Assembly: GCF_034424315.1 (NCBI RefSeq)
Contig: NZ_CP139972.1
Location: 1,860,001-1,924,000 of the forward strand
Origin: Chitinophaga sancti
Lineage (GTDB): Bacteria > Bacteroidota > Bacteroidia > Chitinophagales > Chitinophagaceae
Reading direction: 5' to 3'
Length of the DNA: 64,000 nucleotides
The notes under the pieces: model-generated
Database searches by the model: none
Told to the model about the DNA's origin: nothing
What the model saw: the letters and a program-made list of their open reading frames with translations, nothing else
Program-made: the position numbers and the translations under genes
Shown: positions 27,043 through 35,154 of the stretch, in pieces
How the letters are laid out: each line of letters begins with the position of its first letter
Position numbering within the stretch: the first letter of the stretch is position 1

Positions 27043-27339
27043 TTAGGGGTGTGTATAGATCGTATACACCAGCGTACCTGAAGGAGGTAAACCAAAACCG
27101 CCACCAGTCCAGCCATAAGCAACCGCCGTACCATTGGTAGGATTCAAATCACCGTCGCTCACTACCAATGCATTTGCCAGTGTGCTCCATGCTACAAACG
27201 TACCATCAGGTGCGTACCAGGCATAGTTCACAATCTTAGCTTCCGGTTGCTTCACTGCCTTAGCCACAGGCGTAAATGTGCTGAACAACAAAAACATCGT
27301 GAAAAGAGAAAGGGACAGGAGGGCTTTCGTGTTTCTCAT
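27043..27339 (-). CDS. Small secreted protein
   Basis: A 98-residue protein with a signal peptide (LLSLSLFTMFLLFSTFTPVAKA). The mature part, about 70 residues, is rich in Gly, Trp, Tyr and Thr and likely a small beta domain (IVNYAWYAPDGTFVAW, YGWTGGGFGLPPSGTLVYTI). No cysteines are present in it. It is followed by a strong terminator. Function unknown; its small size and Trp-rich surface would suit a binding or surface role, but that is speculation. Confidence 0.7.
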   Translation of the reverse strand: MRNTKALLSLSLFTMFLLFSTFTPVAKAVKQPEAKIVNYAWYAPDGTFVAWSTLANALVVSDGDLNPTNGTAVAYGWTGGGFGLPPSGTLVYTIYTHP

Positions 27340-27476
27340 GTGGGTTGTCTTTAATGATTAACAAATAGAGGGTTATTTCCTATTAAAGATACAAAAGAAG
27401 TAAATCGAAAAATATTAAAATCAGCTTAAGTTTGAGATTATTTTCTGATACAATAACGGCAAAAAAATCCTAATCG

Positions 27477-27513
27477 AAAAAGTTTCTTCCACTCATCGCA
27501 GAAGAAACTTTTT
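27477..27513 (-). terminator. Terminator of the GxGYxYP gene
   Basis: A 13-bp inverted repeat (27477-27489, AAAAAGTTTCTTC, with 27501-27513) carries A and T runs on both outer sides, so it can stop transcription from either direction. It lies 27 bases after the stop at 27540. Confidence 0.85.
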
Positions 27514-27539
27514 TCGTTGGTTATTAAGAGGTAAAATAA

Positions 27540-29621
27540 CTATTTACATGATGTCGCAGACTGCTGTTCTGCTGGAATCATTGATCCCATTGCCTTTGAC
27601 AACTTAAATAAATTACTGCTTGCTGGATTTACCTGCAATCCATTCGCTTCGCGGATCAACTGGAAGATGTGATCAGGCCTCACCACCACATAATTTGAAT
27701 TCAGCGCATTTGCCGCGTTCTTAAAGCTGGTAGGCGTTACACCCTGCCATGGCTGTGCCTGAATAATAATGAATCGTGGGGATGTGCCATTCCAGCCAGC
27801 TGCTGCAGATGCAATGTTATCTTTGATCGTTTGCTCGGTCGTACAATAGTTACAGTTCAGCGCCATGCCAGGCAGTGAATTGTTGTAAATAGTGAGCCCG
27901 GCATTTGTATTCTGCGCTGTCATACCCAACAAAGAAGGCGCATACGTAGCAAAAGACTGTCCTACATTCTGGTTGATACCACCTGTAATTGTATTCCAGA
28001 TAGTCACTACCCTGAAGCCTGCACGCTTGTTGTAATCTTCTGTCTTTGCTACAAACTGGTTCAGTTTTGTCTGATCCCAGCTGTTAGGATAAGTATATCC
28101 ATAACCAGAAGGACCACTGATCAGGTTATCATTATCTGTTGAGGACTGCCAGTAATAATTCAGGGCACCCGGCATTGCATCCAGCATTGCTGGTGACAAT
28201 GTCCAGCCCATTGGTACCTGGCCACGACCCGGATCATTCCAGAGTTTACGCATCAGGTGTTCTACATATTGCAGGTTGTCGCCATCACTCAAAATGAATG
28301 CTACATAAATCTTGTTCTGCAATGTTGGTTTCTGTGGAGCTGCTTTCAGGTTGACAGTTCTTGGCATACCGGAATGTACGGTGAGGTTGGTAGACCAGTC
28401 ACTTGCAATTGTCGTGATACCATAAGTAGATGTTCGCTGTACACCAGGTGCCTCATTCGGCCACCAGCCCATAAAATTGGCACCCGCAGGCATAGAAGCC
28501 AGGAAGCTGTTCAGCAAGGTACTTTCTTCTGCAATATCAGGATCCAGCCAGATCGTAGCTGCACCAATAGCGGTCGCATATTCACGCAATGCGGCTTTAT
28601 GTGCATCTGGATTCAGGCCGATTAATAAACGCTTGTCAGCCGCCGGCCAGTAAGTATTGTACATGGCCTGGTATACCGCCATCTTGCTGCTATACACACC
28701 ACGCAGATCCATTAAGATCGGGAGGTTGTAAGGTGCTGCCTGCAGTTTAGACAAGAGCGATGGTGAAGCGATCAACGCGTTCTTGCCTTTTGCAAGCATC
28801 GTGGCCAGGTTCACAGTATGAATCTGTGAAGGATCGTACACGATCAAACCAGCGATTTCGCTACGGTACTTTGTAATAAGGCTATACTTATCAGATACCT
28901 CATTGTAGCCAAGTCCGAGGGAGTTGAGCCAGGTGTACTGACCTTCAGCAAAAGCATCTCCCTCGTAAGAGAAGATACGTGGTTGTGTCTTGTTGACAAT
29001 ACCTTTCAGTGAAGCGAACAAATACATTTCTGCAGAAGAATTATTCTGCTGTACAGCTACATAATCCACTTTTGTGTAGGCCGTACCGCGCCAGTATACA
29101 CGCAGTTCAATCGAATGATTGTCTGCCGGCATCGTAAATGGCAAAGTGAATGAGACATAAGTACCTGCTGCTGAAAACATGGTACGGGTAATGGTTTGCG
29201 ATGCGAGTGTAGCTCCCGTCGTCGCATCCCGAACATCAATATCCACGACAGGGTCATTGTTTGCAGTGTTGTTATCCGTTTTCATACGGAACTCCGCTAC
29301 ATTCGCACCTGCGGGAATCGTGTTGTCATAAGGACCATAAATCATATGGTCGTTGGCGGCATCAATACCGACCTGGCAAAGCCAGCCATCGGATTCTAAA
29401 CGGCCTGTCTTATGACCTAGTGAAGAACCTTCCGCTTCCCATTTGGTGGAAGTTTCGCGAAGGATGATCAGGTCCTGCGTCGCTGCTGTGGCAGGAAATG
29501 ATGGTAGCAATTGGCCTTGAGGCCAGGTGGTCTGGGCCATTGAGGGCATGGCGCAAAACGGCATCAGTAGCAACGACAGTGCTGCTGCGATCTTTACAGT
29601 CGGGTTACCGGATTTGATCAT
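27540..29621 (-). CDS. GxGYxYP-family secreted putative glycoside hydrolase
   Basis: A 693-residue protein with signal peptide (IAAALSLLLMPFCAMPSMAQ, up to about residue 30). A jelly-roll-like region of about 120 residues follows (VAEFRMKTDNNT, HSIELRVYWRGTAYTKVDYV), then the N- and C-terminal GxGYxYP domains. The defining motif GYGYTYP stands near residue 505 in SGPSGYGYTYPNSWD. The family occurs in Bacteroidota polysaccharide loci and is predicted, not proven, to cleave glycans. The gene is monocistronic, with a strong terminator and 240 bases of upstream sequence. No SusC/SusD pair is adjacent. Confidence 0.88.
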   Translation of the reverse strand: MIKSGNPTVKIAAALSLLLMPFCAMPSMAQTTWPQGQLLPSFPATAATQDLIILRETSTKWEAEGSSLGHKTGRLESDGWLCQVGIDAANDHMIYGPYDNTIPAGANVAEFRMKTDNNTANNDPVVDIDVRDATTGATLASQTITRTMFSAAGTYVSFTLPFTMPADNHSIELRVYWRGTAYTKVDYVAVQQNNSSAEMYLFASLKGIVNKTQPRIFSYEGDAFAEGQYTWLNSLGLGYNEVSDKYSLITKYRSEIAGLIVYDPSQIHTVNLATMLAKGKNALIASPSLLSKLQAAPYNLPILMDLRGVYSSKMAVYQAMYNTYWPAADKRLLIGLNPDAHKAALREYATAIGAATIWLDPDIAEESTLLNSFLASMPAGANFMGWWPNEAPGVQRTSTYGITTIASDWSTNLTVHSGMPRTVNLKAAPQKPTLQNKIYVAFILSDGDNLQYVEHLMRKLWNDPGRGQVPMGWTLSPAMLDAMPGALNYYWQSSTDNDNLISGPSGYGYTYPNSWDQTKLNQFVAKTEDYNKRAGFRVVTIWNTITGGINQNVGQSFATYAPSLLGMTAQNTNAGLTIYNNSLPGMALNCNYCTTEQTIKDNIASAAAGWNGTSPRFIIIQAQPWQGVTPTSFKNAANALNSNYVVVRPDHIFQLIREANGLQVNPASSNLFKLSKAMGSMIPAEQQSATSCK

Positions 29622-29862
29622 AGGTAAACTATTAAATATAAATGATAACGTGTCCCTTCGATTGAAGGGTCTTTAATGGACGCTAAGTACTCTCTGAGTC
29701 ATTTTCAACGTGAACGAAATAAAAGTACGTATTAAAAGTGAATTGCAAAATATGATTGAAAATGGTTGGACGCTAAAAGGTTTTAACAAACTGAAAATCA
29801 ACAATATTATAGGATAAAATTATAACAATCAAATAACACCGGGAAGGGGGAATAGCCTGCTT

Positions 29863-30777
29863 TTAAAATAATTTATGAAAAGATTGCCTGAACGCTAAAG
29901 GAGATAAATTCGTCTTTGTTTTAAATAACTTACTAAACGATTGCGGATGCTCAAATCCCAGTTGATACGCAATCTCACTCACCGATAAGCTCGTCGTTGA
30001 TAACTGTAGCTTCGCCTTCTCTATCAGTTTTTCATGGATCAGTTGCTGCGTATTCAGGCCCGTCAATGCCTTCAGCATCCCGCTTAAATAATCTGCAGAA
30101 ACATGCAGTTGGGTTGCTATACTACTCACCGTTGGCAGGCCTGCTACCGATTTAAAATGTTCCTCCAGCAAAGTATCCAATTGCTCCAGTAACTGATGAC
30201 TACTCTTCCTTCTCGTTAAAAACTGTCGTTGATAAAACCGTTCTGAGTAATTCAGCAAAGACTCCAGCAATGATATAATAATATTATGACTAAAGGAATC
30301 AATATTCGCATGGATCTCCTGCTCAATATTATTCACCAGCTGCATCAGCGTATTTTCTTCTTTGTCAGAAAGGAACAGGGCCTCATTTACTGCATAATCA
30401 AAAAATGCATACTGCCGCATCTTCTTCGCCAACGGGGTATTCCAGAGAAAATCAGGATGTACCATCATCATCCATCCCTTTGCATTGATCAATGTTTGCC
30501 GGTCTATTTCCATCCCAAACAATTGCCCGGGGGCCATAAAAGACAAAACCCCTGCATCAAAATCATATTCCTGCTGCCCATATTTTACCTTCACCCCTTT
30601 TGCAAAATTCTGCTTCAGGGCAATCATGTAAAAATCAGGTACCAGTACCTTTGGTTCAAAAGCCGGTACATCTGTGATCGTCTCAAACTGCACCACACTG
30701 ATCAAGGGGTGCCCCGTCAGCGGCAATCCCCTTAACTGATGCAGTTCGCTGATGGATTTTACGTTGTAAACTTGCAT
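29863..30777 (-). CDS. AraC-family transcriptional regulator
   Basis: The ATG at 30777 gives 304 residues; a TTG two codons earlier is possible. The N-terminal half is a cupin-like ligand domain (VKYGQQEYDFDAGVLSFMAPGQ, in parts). The C-terminal 100 residues carry the two helix-turn-helix units (VSSIATQLHVSADYLSGML and LSVSEIAYQLGFEHPQSFSK) and the ending FKTKTNLSPLAFRQSFH. It lies 8 bases after the stop of an NmrA-like gene, so the two are one operon and the regulator may control that reductase. Confidence 0.93.
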   Translation of the reverse strand: MQVYNVKSISELHQLRGLPLTGHPLISVVQFETITDVPAFEPKVLVPDFYMIALKQNFAKGVKVKYGQQEYDFDAGVLSFMAPGQLFGMEIDRQTLINAKGWMMMVHPDFLWNTPLAKKMRQYAFFDYAVNEALFLSDKEENTLMQLVNNIEQEIHANIDSFSHNIIISLLESLLNYSERFYQRQFLTRRKSSHQLLEQLDTLLEEHFKSVAGLPTVSSIATQLHVSADYLSGMLKALTGLNTQQLIHEKLIEKAKLQLSTTSLSVSEIAYQLGFEHPQSFSKLFKTKTNLSPLAFRQSFHKLF

Positions 30778-30785
30778 ATTCAAAT

Positions 30786-31643
30786 TTAGTAAGCCGCCGC
30801 AAATAAAGGAGCAAAATCCTTCAGCTTTCTCTTTCCCAGTACAGGGCGATGTTCAAAGTATTTTGTCTGAATCTCCCCTGTATGTTGCGCAGCCTGCATC
30901 TCCACCAGCATAGCGGCCAGTTCCTTTGGCATCCCCATCATTTCCATGCCCTGCTGTACCTGTTCTGAGGGCAATGCAGGCCATTGCAGGTCGGGTTTGC
31001 CAATCGCTGTTCCCAATATATGCGCGGCTTCGTTACAGGTTAGTTCATCACTCGCTACATAGCGAATTTTAACGCCAGTTGATGCAGGCATTTCCAACTC
31101 CTCCACCACGACATCTGCAATGTCTTCCGGTGACACAAAAGCAATCAGATCATCTCCTCCATAGTTAGACATGATCATGCCATAGGTTTTAATCATACCA
31201 ATAAAACCATAAAAATTAGAATAGAATGAACCCGGTCTTAAATGGGTAACAGCCACATCAGAAAAATGATTAAAGAAAGCTTCTGCACTGTGATCTTTGA
31301 TCACTTCCGCCGCCCATCCACTCAGGTTAATCACTCTCTTTATGTGATTGGCTTTTATCGCTTCTGTATAATTATTTGCAATACGGGAAAAGTATCCCAG
31401 CTGATCGGGCTCCGTCATACTAAAAGGAATCATGCAATACACTGCATCTGCACCCGCAAATGTTTCGTTTACAAATTCTCCGTCCTCCAGGCTTCCGATA
31501 GCCGGATCTGCACCCAATGCTGTTATGGTTGAAGCTTTTCCGGCATCGCTGCTGATTACTGTTACGTCATGTCCTTTTGCTATCAATGAAATTGCCAATG
31601 GCTTGCTGATATTCCCTAATGATCCTGTTACAATGATCTTCAT
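30786..31643 (-). CDS. NmrA-like NAD(P)-binding (SDR) protein
   Basis: A 285-residue Rossmann-fold protein starting KIIVTGSLGNISKPLA, the dinucleotide-binding loop. Downstream patterns AVYCMIPFSM, RVINLSGWAAEV and THLRPGSFYSNFYG fit atypical SDR proteins of the NmrA/YtfG group, which act as quinone or other small-molecule reductases or as redox sensors. No catalytic YxxxK is evident at the usual place, in line with this group. It is followed 8 bases later by an AraC regulator gene. A TACTTTTG promoter element lies 18 bases before the start. Confidence 0.86.
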   Translation of the reverse strand: MKIIVTGSLGNISKPLAISLIAKGHDVTVISSDAGKASTITALGADPAIGSLEDGEFVNETFAGADAVYCMIPFSMTEPDQLGYFSRIANNYTEAIKANHIKRVINLSGWAAEVIKDHSAEAFFNHFSDVAVTHLRPGSFYSNFYGFIGMIKTYGMIMSNYGGDDLIAFVSPEDIADVVVEELEMPASTGVKIRYVASDELTCNEAAHILGTAIGKPDLQWPALPSEQVQQGMEMMGMPKELAAMLVEMQAAQHTGEIQTKYFEHRPVLGKRKLKDFAPLFAAAY

Positions 31644-31660
31644 ATAATTGTGATTTTATA

Positions 31661-31668
31661 CAAAAGTA
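31661..31668 (-). promoter_or_regulatory. Bacteroidota -7 promoter element for NmrA/AraC operon
   Basis: On the minus strand TACTTTTG matches TAnnTTTG exactly and lies 18 bases upstream of the NmrA-like start at 31643. A -33 TTG at the ideal distance is not clear, so support is partial. Confidence 0.4.
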
Positions 31669-31736
31669 GTCGCACGAAAAAAACCGCACGTAGCCCAAAA
31701 CGGCTTACTTGTATCCAAATCCTGTAACTTTAGGGA

Positions 31737-32180
31737 ATGAAAGCAGGGCAATTCTTACACGCCAGTTCGCTCCTGGACGAAAGCATATTTGAGCAGGCAA
31801 TCATCTTCATTACAGAACATAATGATAAGGGAGCAATGGGGTTCATCGTCAACAAACAATTTTCCAGGGGGCTTACAGAACTGGAAGAATTTAAACATGG
31901 TATTCCTTTCCCTTTATATGAAGGCGGCCCTGTAGACCAGGAACATCTTTTCTTTGTACACCAAAGGCCAGACCTGATCCCCGACGGTTCAGCGATTACA
32001 GAAAAGGTATACTACGGCGGAGATTTTAAAACCGCCGTAGCACATATTAATACACGGGTCCTTACAGGACACGATATCAAAATATTTATAGGGTATTGTG
32101 GCTGGGATAATGAAGAGCTGGAAGCAGAAATTGCAGAAGGCAGCTGGAAGCTGACTGATGCCGGAGAAATATTTGACTAA
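31737..32180 (+). CDS. YqgE/AlgH-family protein (short form)
   Basis: A 147-residue protein with the AlgH pattern: AGQFLHASSLLDESIFEQ at the N-terminus, AMGFIVNKQFSRGL, and IFIGYCGWDNEELEAEIAEG near the end. The family is widespread; its biochemical role is unresolved. Relatives are usually near 180 residues, with a C-terminal helix after the motif ending IFD; here the stop follows that motif directly, so about 35 residues appear to be lost. The gene diverges from the NmrA/AraC operon. Confidence 0.85.
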   Translation: MKAGQFLHASSLLDESIFEQAIIFITEHNDKGAMGFIVNKQFSRGLTELEEFKHGIPFPLYEGGPVDQEHLFFVHQRPDLIPDGSAITEKVYYGGDFKTAVAHINTRVLTGHDIKIFIGYCGWDNEELEAEIAEGSWKLTDAGEIFD

Positions 32181-32228
32181 GTTTAAAAAAACAGGTAAGT
32201 CCTTCTCCCAAAAATTCAAGCTACTTTG

Positions 32229-32978
32229 CTACTTTATCACCCCCTGAAACACTGCATGATCCGCTATCTTATGATATAAGATATTATGCCCGGCATTATT
32301 CAGGTGAATGCCGTCTCCATAAGCCAGCGTAGCTTTAATGGTTCCATCCTCAGCAGTCAGTGTATCATACACATTACTGAAATGGTTTCCATAAGCAGAT
32401 ACCATTTTATCGTTCAGTGTCTTTAACCGCGTTCTGTGCGCGGCATCCGGGAAGTTCCTGGGCTGGGTACCGAAGATAATATACTGCACCTTTGCTGAAT
32501 CCAGCAAGCGCGCCATCTCCTTAAAATTATCCAGGATCTCATCATCCGTATAATCATTTGCCACATCATTGGTAGGATACGACATGATCACCAGCGAAGG
32601 ACGGAAAGACAGGGCCGCAGTAATATTATGTAAGGTATCTGTGGCTGGCCGGCCAGACTTGCTAAAGCTCTTAGGCACTCCCTGGAAAGTAGTCAGTCCT
32701 ACAATTCCGAGGTTGTAATAGGTCAGGAACCGCTTATTCTCCTTCGTGGCCAGTTTTAACCTGTTTACCCAGGAAGAATCAGCAGGACTAGCCCCCATGC
32801 CCGCGGCAGTAGAAGAACCAATAATAACGATGGTAGCAGAATCTGGCTTAGAAGTTACCGGGTTACCTGGGTTAGAAGGGTTAGTGCCGGGATCTTTAAT
32901 ATCAGCATTCTCACTTTTCCCACATGCAAAGAGAAGGGTTGCCAAAACAAGGCAGCTATATAGATTACGTTTCACCAA
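32229..32978 (-). CDS. SGNH/GDSL-family lipoprotein hydrolase
   Basis: A 249-residue lipoprotein with lipobox (LVLATLLFACGKSEN). The SGNH blocks are visible: Ser in IIGSSTAAGMG (about 52-60), Gly in NLGIVGLTTF, Asn in SYPTNDVAND and the Asp-His pair in DGIHLNNAGH near the C-terminus. Members hydrolyse esters of lipids or sugars (acetyl esterases). No ATG precedes the signal sequence; translation must start at TTG 32978 or GTG 32975. A Ser/Pro/Asn-rich linker (GTNPSNPGNPVT) joins the lipid anchor to the enzyme. Confidence 0.87.
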   Translation of the reverse strand: MVKRNLYSCLVLATLLFACGKSENADIKDPGTNPSNPGNPVTSKPDSATIVIIGSSTAAGMGASPADSSWVNRLKLATKENKRFLTYYNLGIVGLTTFQGVPKSFSKSGRPATDTLHNITAALSFRPSLVIMSYPTNDVANDYTDDEILDNFKEMARLLDSAKVQYIIFGTQPRNFPDAAHRTRLKTLNDKMVSAYGNHFSNVYDTLTAEDGTIKATLAYGDGIHLNNAGHNILYHKIADHAVFQGVIK

Positions 32979-33118
32979 GTAAAGATATTACCGCAAATCA
33001 CACCGCAGTTCACACGTTCATGTTATCCGGCATAGCGAATAAATTTAATTTATCGCCAAAACATATATATTACTATTTTTTAATCAAAAACAACTTAAAA
33101 ACACCCCAAAGGCAGTCT

Positions 33119-33718
33119 CTACAACTCTTCTACCCTCCTATACTGCATCAATTTTACAGTTGCCGGATCCAGCTCATTAAAAACCACCCCCAGGTATCTT
33201 TTGACAAGTTTACCCGGCACCCGGAACTCCCTTTCAAATCGTATGATCTCCCTGATCTCTTTTTCTGATAAACCATCCTCCCGCATTTCTTCCAGCTCTT
33301 CTTCCTCAAACAGTGGTTCATCCGGGGATTCCTGTTCCTCTTCCAGTGGGGTTCCGAATTCAAAAAACACTTCCTTTTCCGAGCCATGTTTAGTGCGAAT
33401 CCGCTTTCCCTCTTTAATCACAGTATACCCATACTGCCCTACACTTGCATTTTGTAACAACGCTCCTATTTCCGCCTCCGGAAATAATGCTACCAAAGCC
33501 CTTGCCTTTGCTGCCAGGCCTGCTCCCAAAAACTCAAATGGCAGGTCTTTCTCCACCAGGATCAAACAGCCATTATACTCCCCTGCAAACAAGGTCTGGG
33601 GCTTGTTCGTATCGAATAAACTGACCACTTTCTCCGGTTCAAGGTCTTGCATTAATAACGCTTCCACATCCTTCACACCTGCTCCTTTTACAAACACATA
33701 ATACTTATTCCATGCCAT
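33119..33718 (-). CDS. Hypothetical soluble protein
   Basis: A 199-residue acidic protein beginning MAWNKYYVFVKGAGV. Residues of about 1-110 look like a mixed alpha/beta domain (GCLILVEKDLPFEFLG). A highly acidic segment (PLEEEQESPDEPLFEEEELEE, shortened here) near 125-150 leads to a basic C-terminal helix (EIREIIRFEREFRVPGKLVK). No signal peptide. I do not recognise the family. Confidence 0.65.
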   Translation of the reverse strand: MAWNKYYVFVKGAGVKDVEALLMQDLEPEKVVSLFDTNKPQTLFAGEYNGCLILVEKDLPFEFLGAGLAAKARALVALFPEAEIGALLQNASVGQYGYTVIKEGKRIRTKHGSEKEVFFEFGTPLEEEQESPDEPLFEEEELEEMREDGLSEKEIREIIRFEREFRVPGKLVKRYLGVVFNELDPATVKLMQYRRVEEL

Positions 33719-33748
33719 TGGCTACCGCTTTATAAAAATGACTGTTTA

Positions 33749-33961
33749 TGATATCTCCATTTCACGCAAATAACTATCATTAACGCCTACTCTCAATATG
33801 ACTATAGAGTCGAAAAACTTTTCGACCCCGTCGCTTTCAGGCATTGGATGCAGGCAATAAACCGCCTGTTCAAAGATTTGCATATTAGCATGCCTTTGAT
33901 CAGGCGGGGCTTGCAGGAAATAACCGGAATGATAACAGTGAAAATGTTGCGGCAGAATTAA
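33749..33961 (+). pseudogene. Possible transposase C-terminal remnant
   Basis: A plus-strand frame without an N-terminal start reads YDYRVEKLFDPVAFRHWMQ and ends LQEITGMITVKMLRQN before TAA at 33961. The phrase near the end resembles the 'ITGxTGxxIIRAI' segment of certain insertion-sequence transposases. The rest of the gene is absent. The resemblance is from memory of the motif and is not proven. Confidence 0.35.
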
Positions 33962-33987
33962 CAAACTGTCGTGTAACAGTAGTAAGA

Positions 33988-34434
33988 TTAAAGCAGTGAG
34001 ATCCGCTGCTCTAACAATCTGATCTTCCCCATCCAATAGCCTTTGGCTTCTTCTCTTTCCCTGTTGGTTTCCTGTCGCAGCTGTTGCAACTCACCATTAT
34101 AAATGGTAATCAATCCATTCAGATGCGTAATCATGCCTTCCTTGGTATTAGGTACATACCCTGGGCCGGAGCAACCGCATGAGTGAAATGCAATGCCCAC
34201 GGAATACAATAAACGCAGGTGTTCCCACGCTTTGATCTTTCCTTTTCCGGGTGCCTCAAAGTCCATTCCCATATCGGCCATCAGTTCCCCGCAATCGGGG
34301 CACCTTGCCAGTTTTGCATGAGTATGCACGCCCCCGGAGCAGGAACAATTGTCAGAATTACGCCTTTTAAAGGTCTTTCGGCATTTAAAACAAGCATAGT
34401 GTGGCTTGTATACGGAAATTCCATATCGACACAT
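33988..34434 (-). CDS. Cysteine-rich zinc-ribbon-like protein
   Basis: The ATG at 34434 gives 148 residues. Paired cysteines (CFKC near 15-18, CSC near 30, CPDCG near 45-48, CGC near 85) form what looks like one or two zinc ribbons in the first 90 residues. A coiled-coil tail (LQQLRQETNREREEAKG) ends the protein. The conserved phrase MADMGMDFEAPGK is typical of a small uncharacterised family. Cytoplasmic; a nucleic-acid- or protein-binding role is possible but not shown. Confidence 0.7.
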   Translation of the reverse strand: MCRYGISVYKPHYACFKCRKTFKRRNSDNCSCSGGVHTHAKLARCPDCGELMADMGMDFEAPGKGKIKAWEHLRLLYSVGIAFHSCGCSGPGYVPNTKEGMITHLNGLITIYNGELQQLRQETNREREEAKGYWMGKIRLLEQRISLL

Positions 34435-34792
34435 ATATACAGTTAGTTGGGTAAAGTGCCACAAAGATAAAAAGCTCAAACCATAGCATTTCTTTATAAA
34501 TTGTTATAATTTATTTGCATAAGCCCCACCCCATGGGTGTTTCCAGCAATGTTCCAACATAAAAATTGTTACAGCCCGCCCCTCAAAAGCCCAAATTTTA
34601 ACAAATACGTAACTTTTTACACTGAGGAGCTTCATTATAATATAAACAGCAAATTATCCCGGGCAAGAAATACTGTTGTTAATAAAATTATCTCGGGCCG
34701 GGATAAAGGAAAATTGTTTGCTGACAGATTCAAAGGAATAAAATGATTATCTGCAAGGATCAAATGGGCCTTGAAAATCTTATCTTTATTTC
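34435..34792. other. AT-rich intergenic stretch, one doubtful small frame
   Basis: The stretch holds a 69-codon plus-strand frame (34537-34746) beginning with MFQHKNCYSPPLK and rich in Lys and Asn. It has no clear start signal, so I do not call it a gene. It also contains two near-identical sequences, AAATTATCCCGGGC and AAATTATCTCGGGCC, about 40 bases apart (near 34650 and 34685), which could be a binding site pair upstream of the Rof-like gene. Confidence 0.3.
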
Positions 34793-35038
34793 ATGAGCAA
34801 CACCTATCAACCCATTAATTGCGATTACTACGACCGTCTTGAAGCCTGGGCTACCATGCGCACCATCTGCCTCATCCGTTTCAAATCAGAAGACGGAAAA
34901 GAACAGGAAGTATCTTCCCGCATTGAAGACCTCTTTGTACTGGAAAAAGTAGAATATATGCGACTGGAAAATGGGCTTGTATTAAGACTTGACTCCCTCA
35001 TCGATGTTAATAATATTCCCCTGCCCAACCATTGTTAA
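34793..35038 (+). CDS. rof: Rho-binding antiterminator (Rof/YaeO-like)
   Basis: An 81-residue protein whose start, NTYQPINCDYYDRLEAW, closely resembles E. coli Rof (YaeO), and whose end, EKVEYMRLENGLVLRLDSL, matches the Rof Sm-like fold. Rof binds transcription terminator Rho and blocks its RNA loading, causing antitermination. Both the N-terminal YQPINCD motif and the length fit the family. It has its own leader of about 300 bases and no partner genes. Confidence 0.85.
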   Translation: MSNTYQPINCDYYDRLEAWATMRTICLIRFKSEDGKEQEVSSRIEDLFVLEKVEYMRLENGLVLRLDSLIDVNNIPLPNHC

Positions 35039-35154
35039 AAGCACGTATAAGCATTCGTTACATTATTGCCCGTCATCGTTTATTAATGCATAAGGCTTTC
35101 AGATTGAAAATTTCTACCTAAAAGATTTTTCTTCGAAAATCTTACATTTACAAC

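Noticed and set aside
29670..29780. Repeated GGACGCTAA motif in the leader of the GxGYxYP gene
   Set aside because: Only two short copies with scattered similar sequences elsewhere; not distinguishable from chance by eye.
33746..34036. 96-codon minus-strand frame overlapping the zinc-ribbon gene
   Set aside because: Overlaps a better-supported gene and its composition looks random.
34537..34746. 69-codon plus-strand frame
   Set aside because: AT-rich region, no start signal, no recognisable pattern; kept only as a remark in the intergenic entry.
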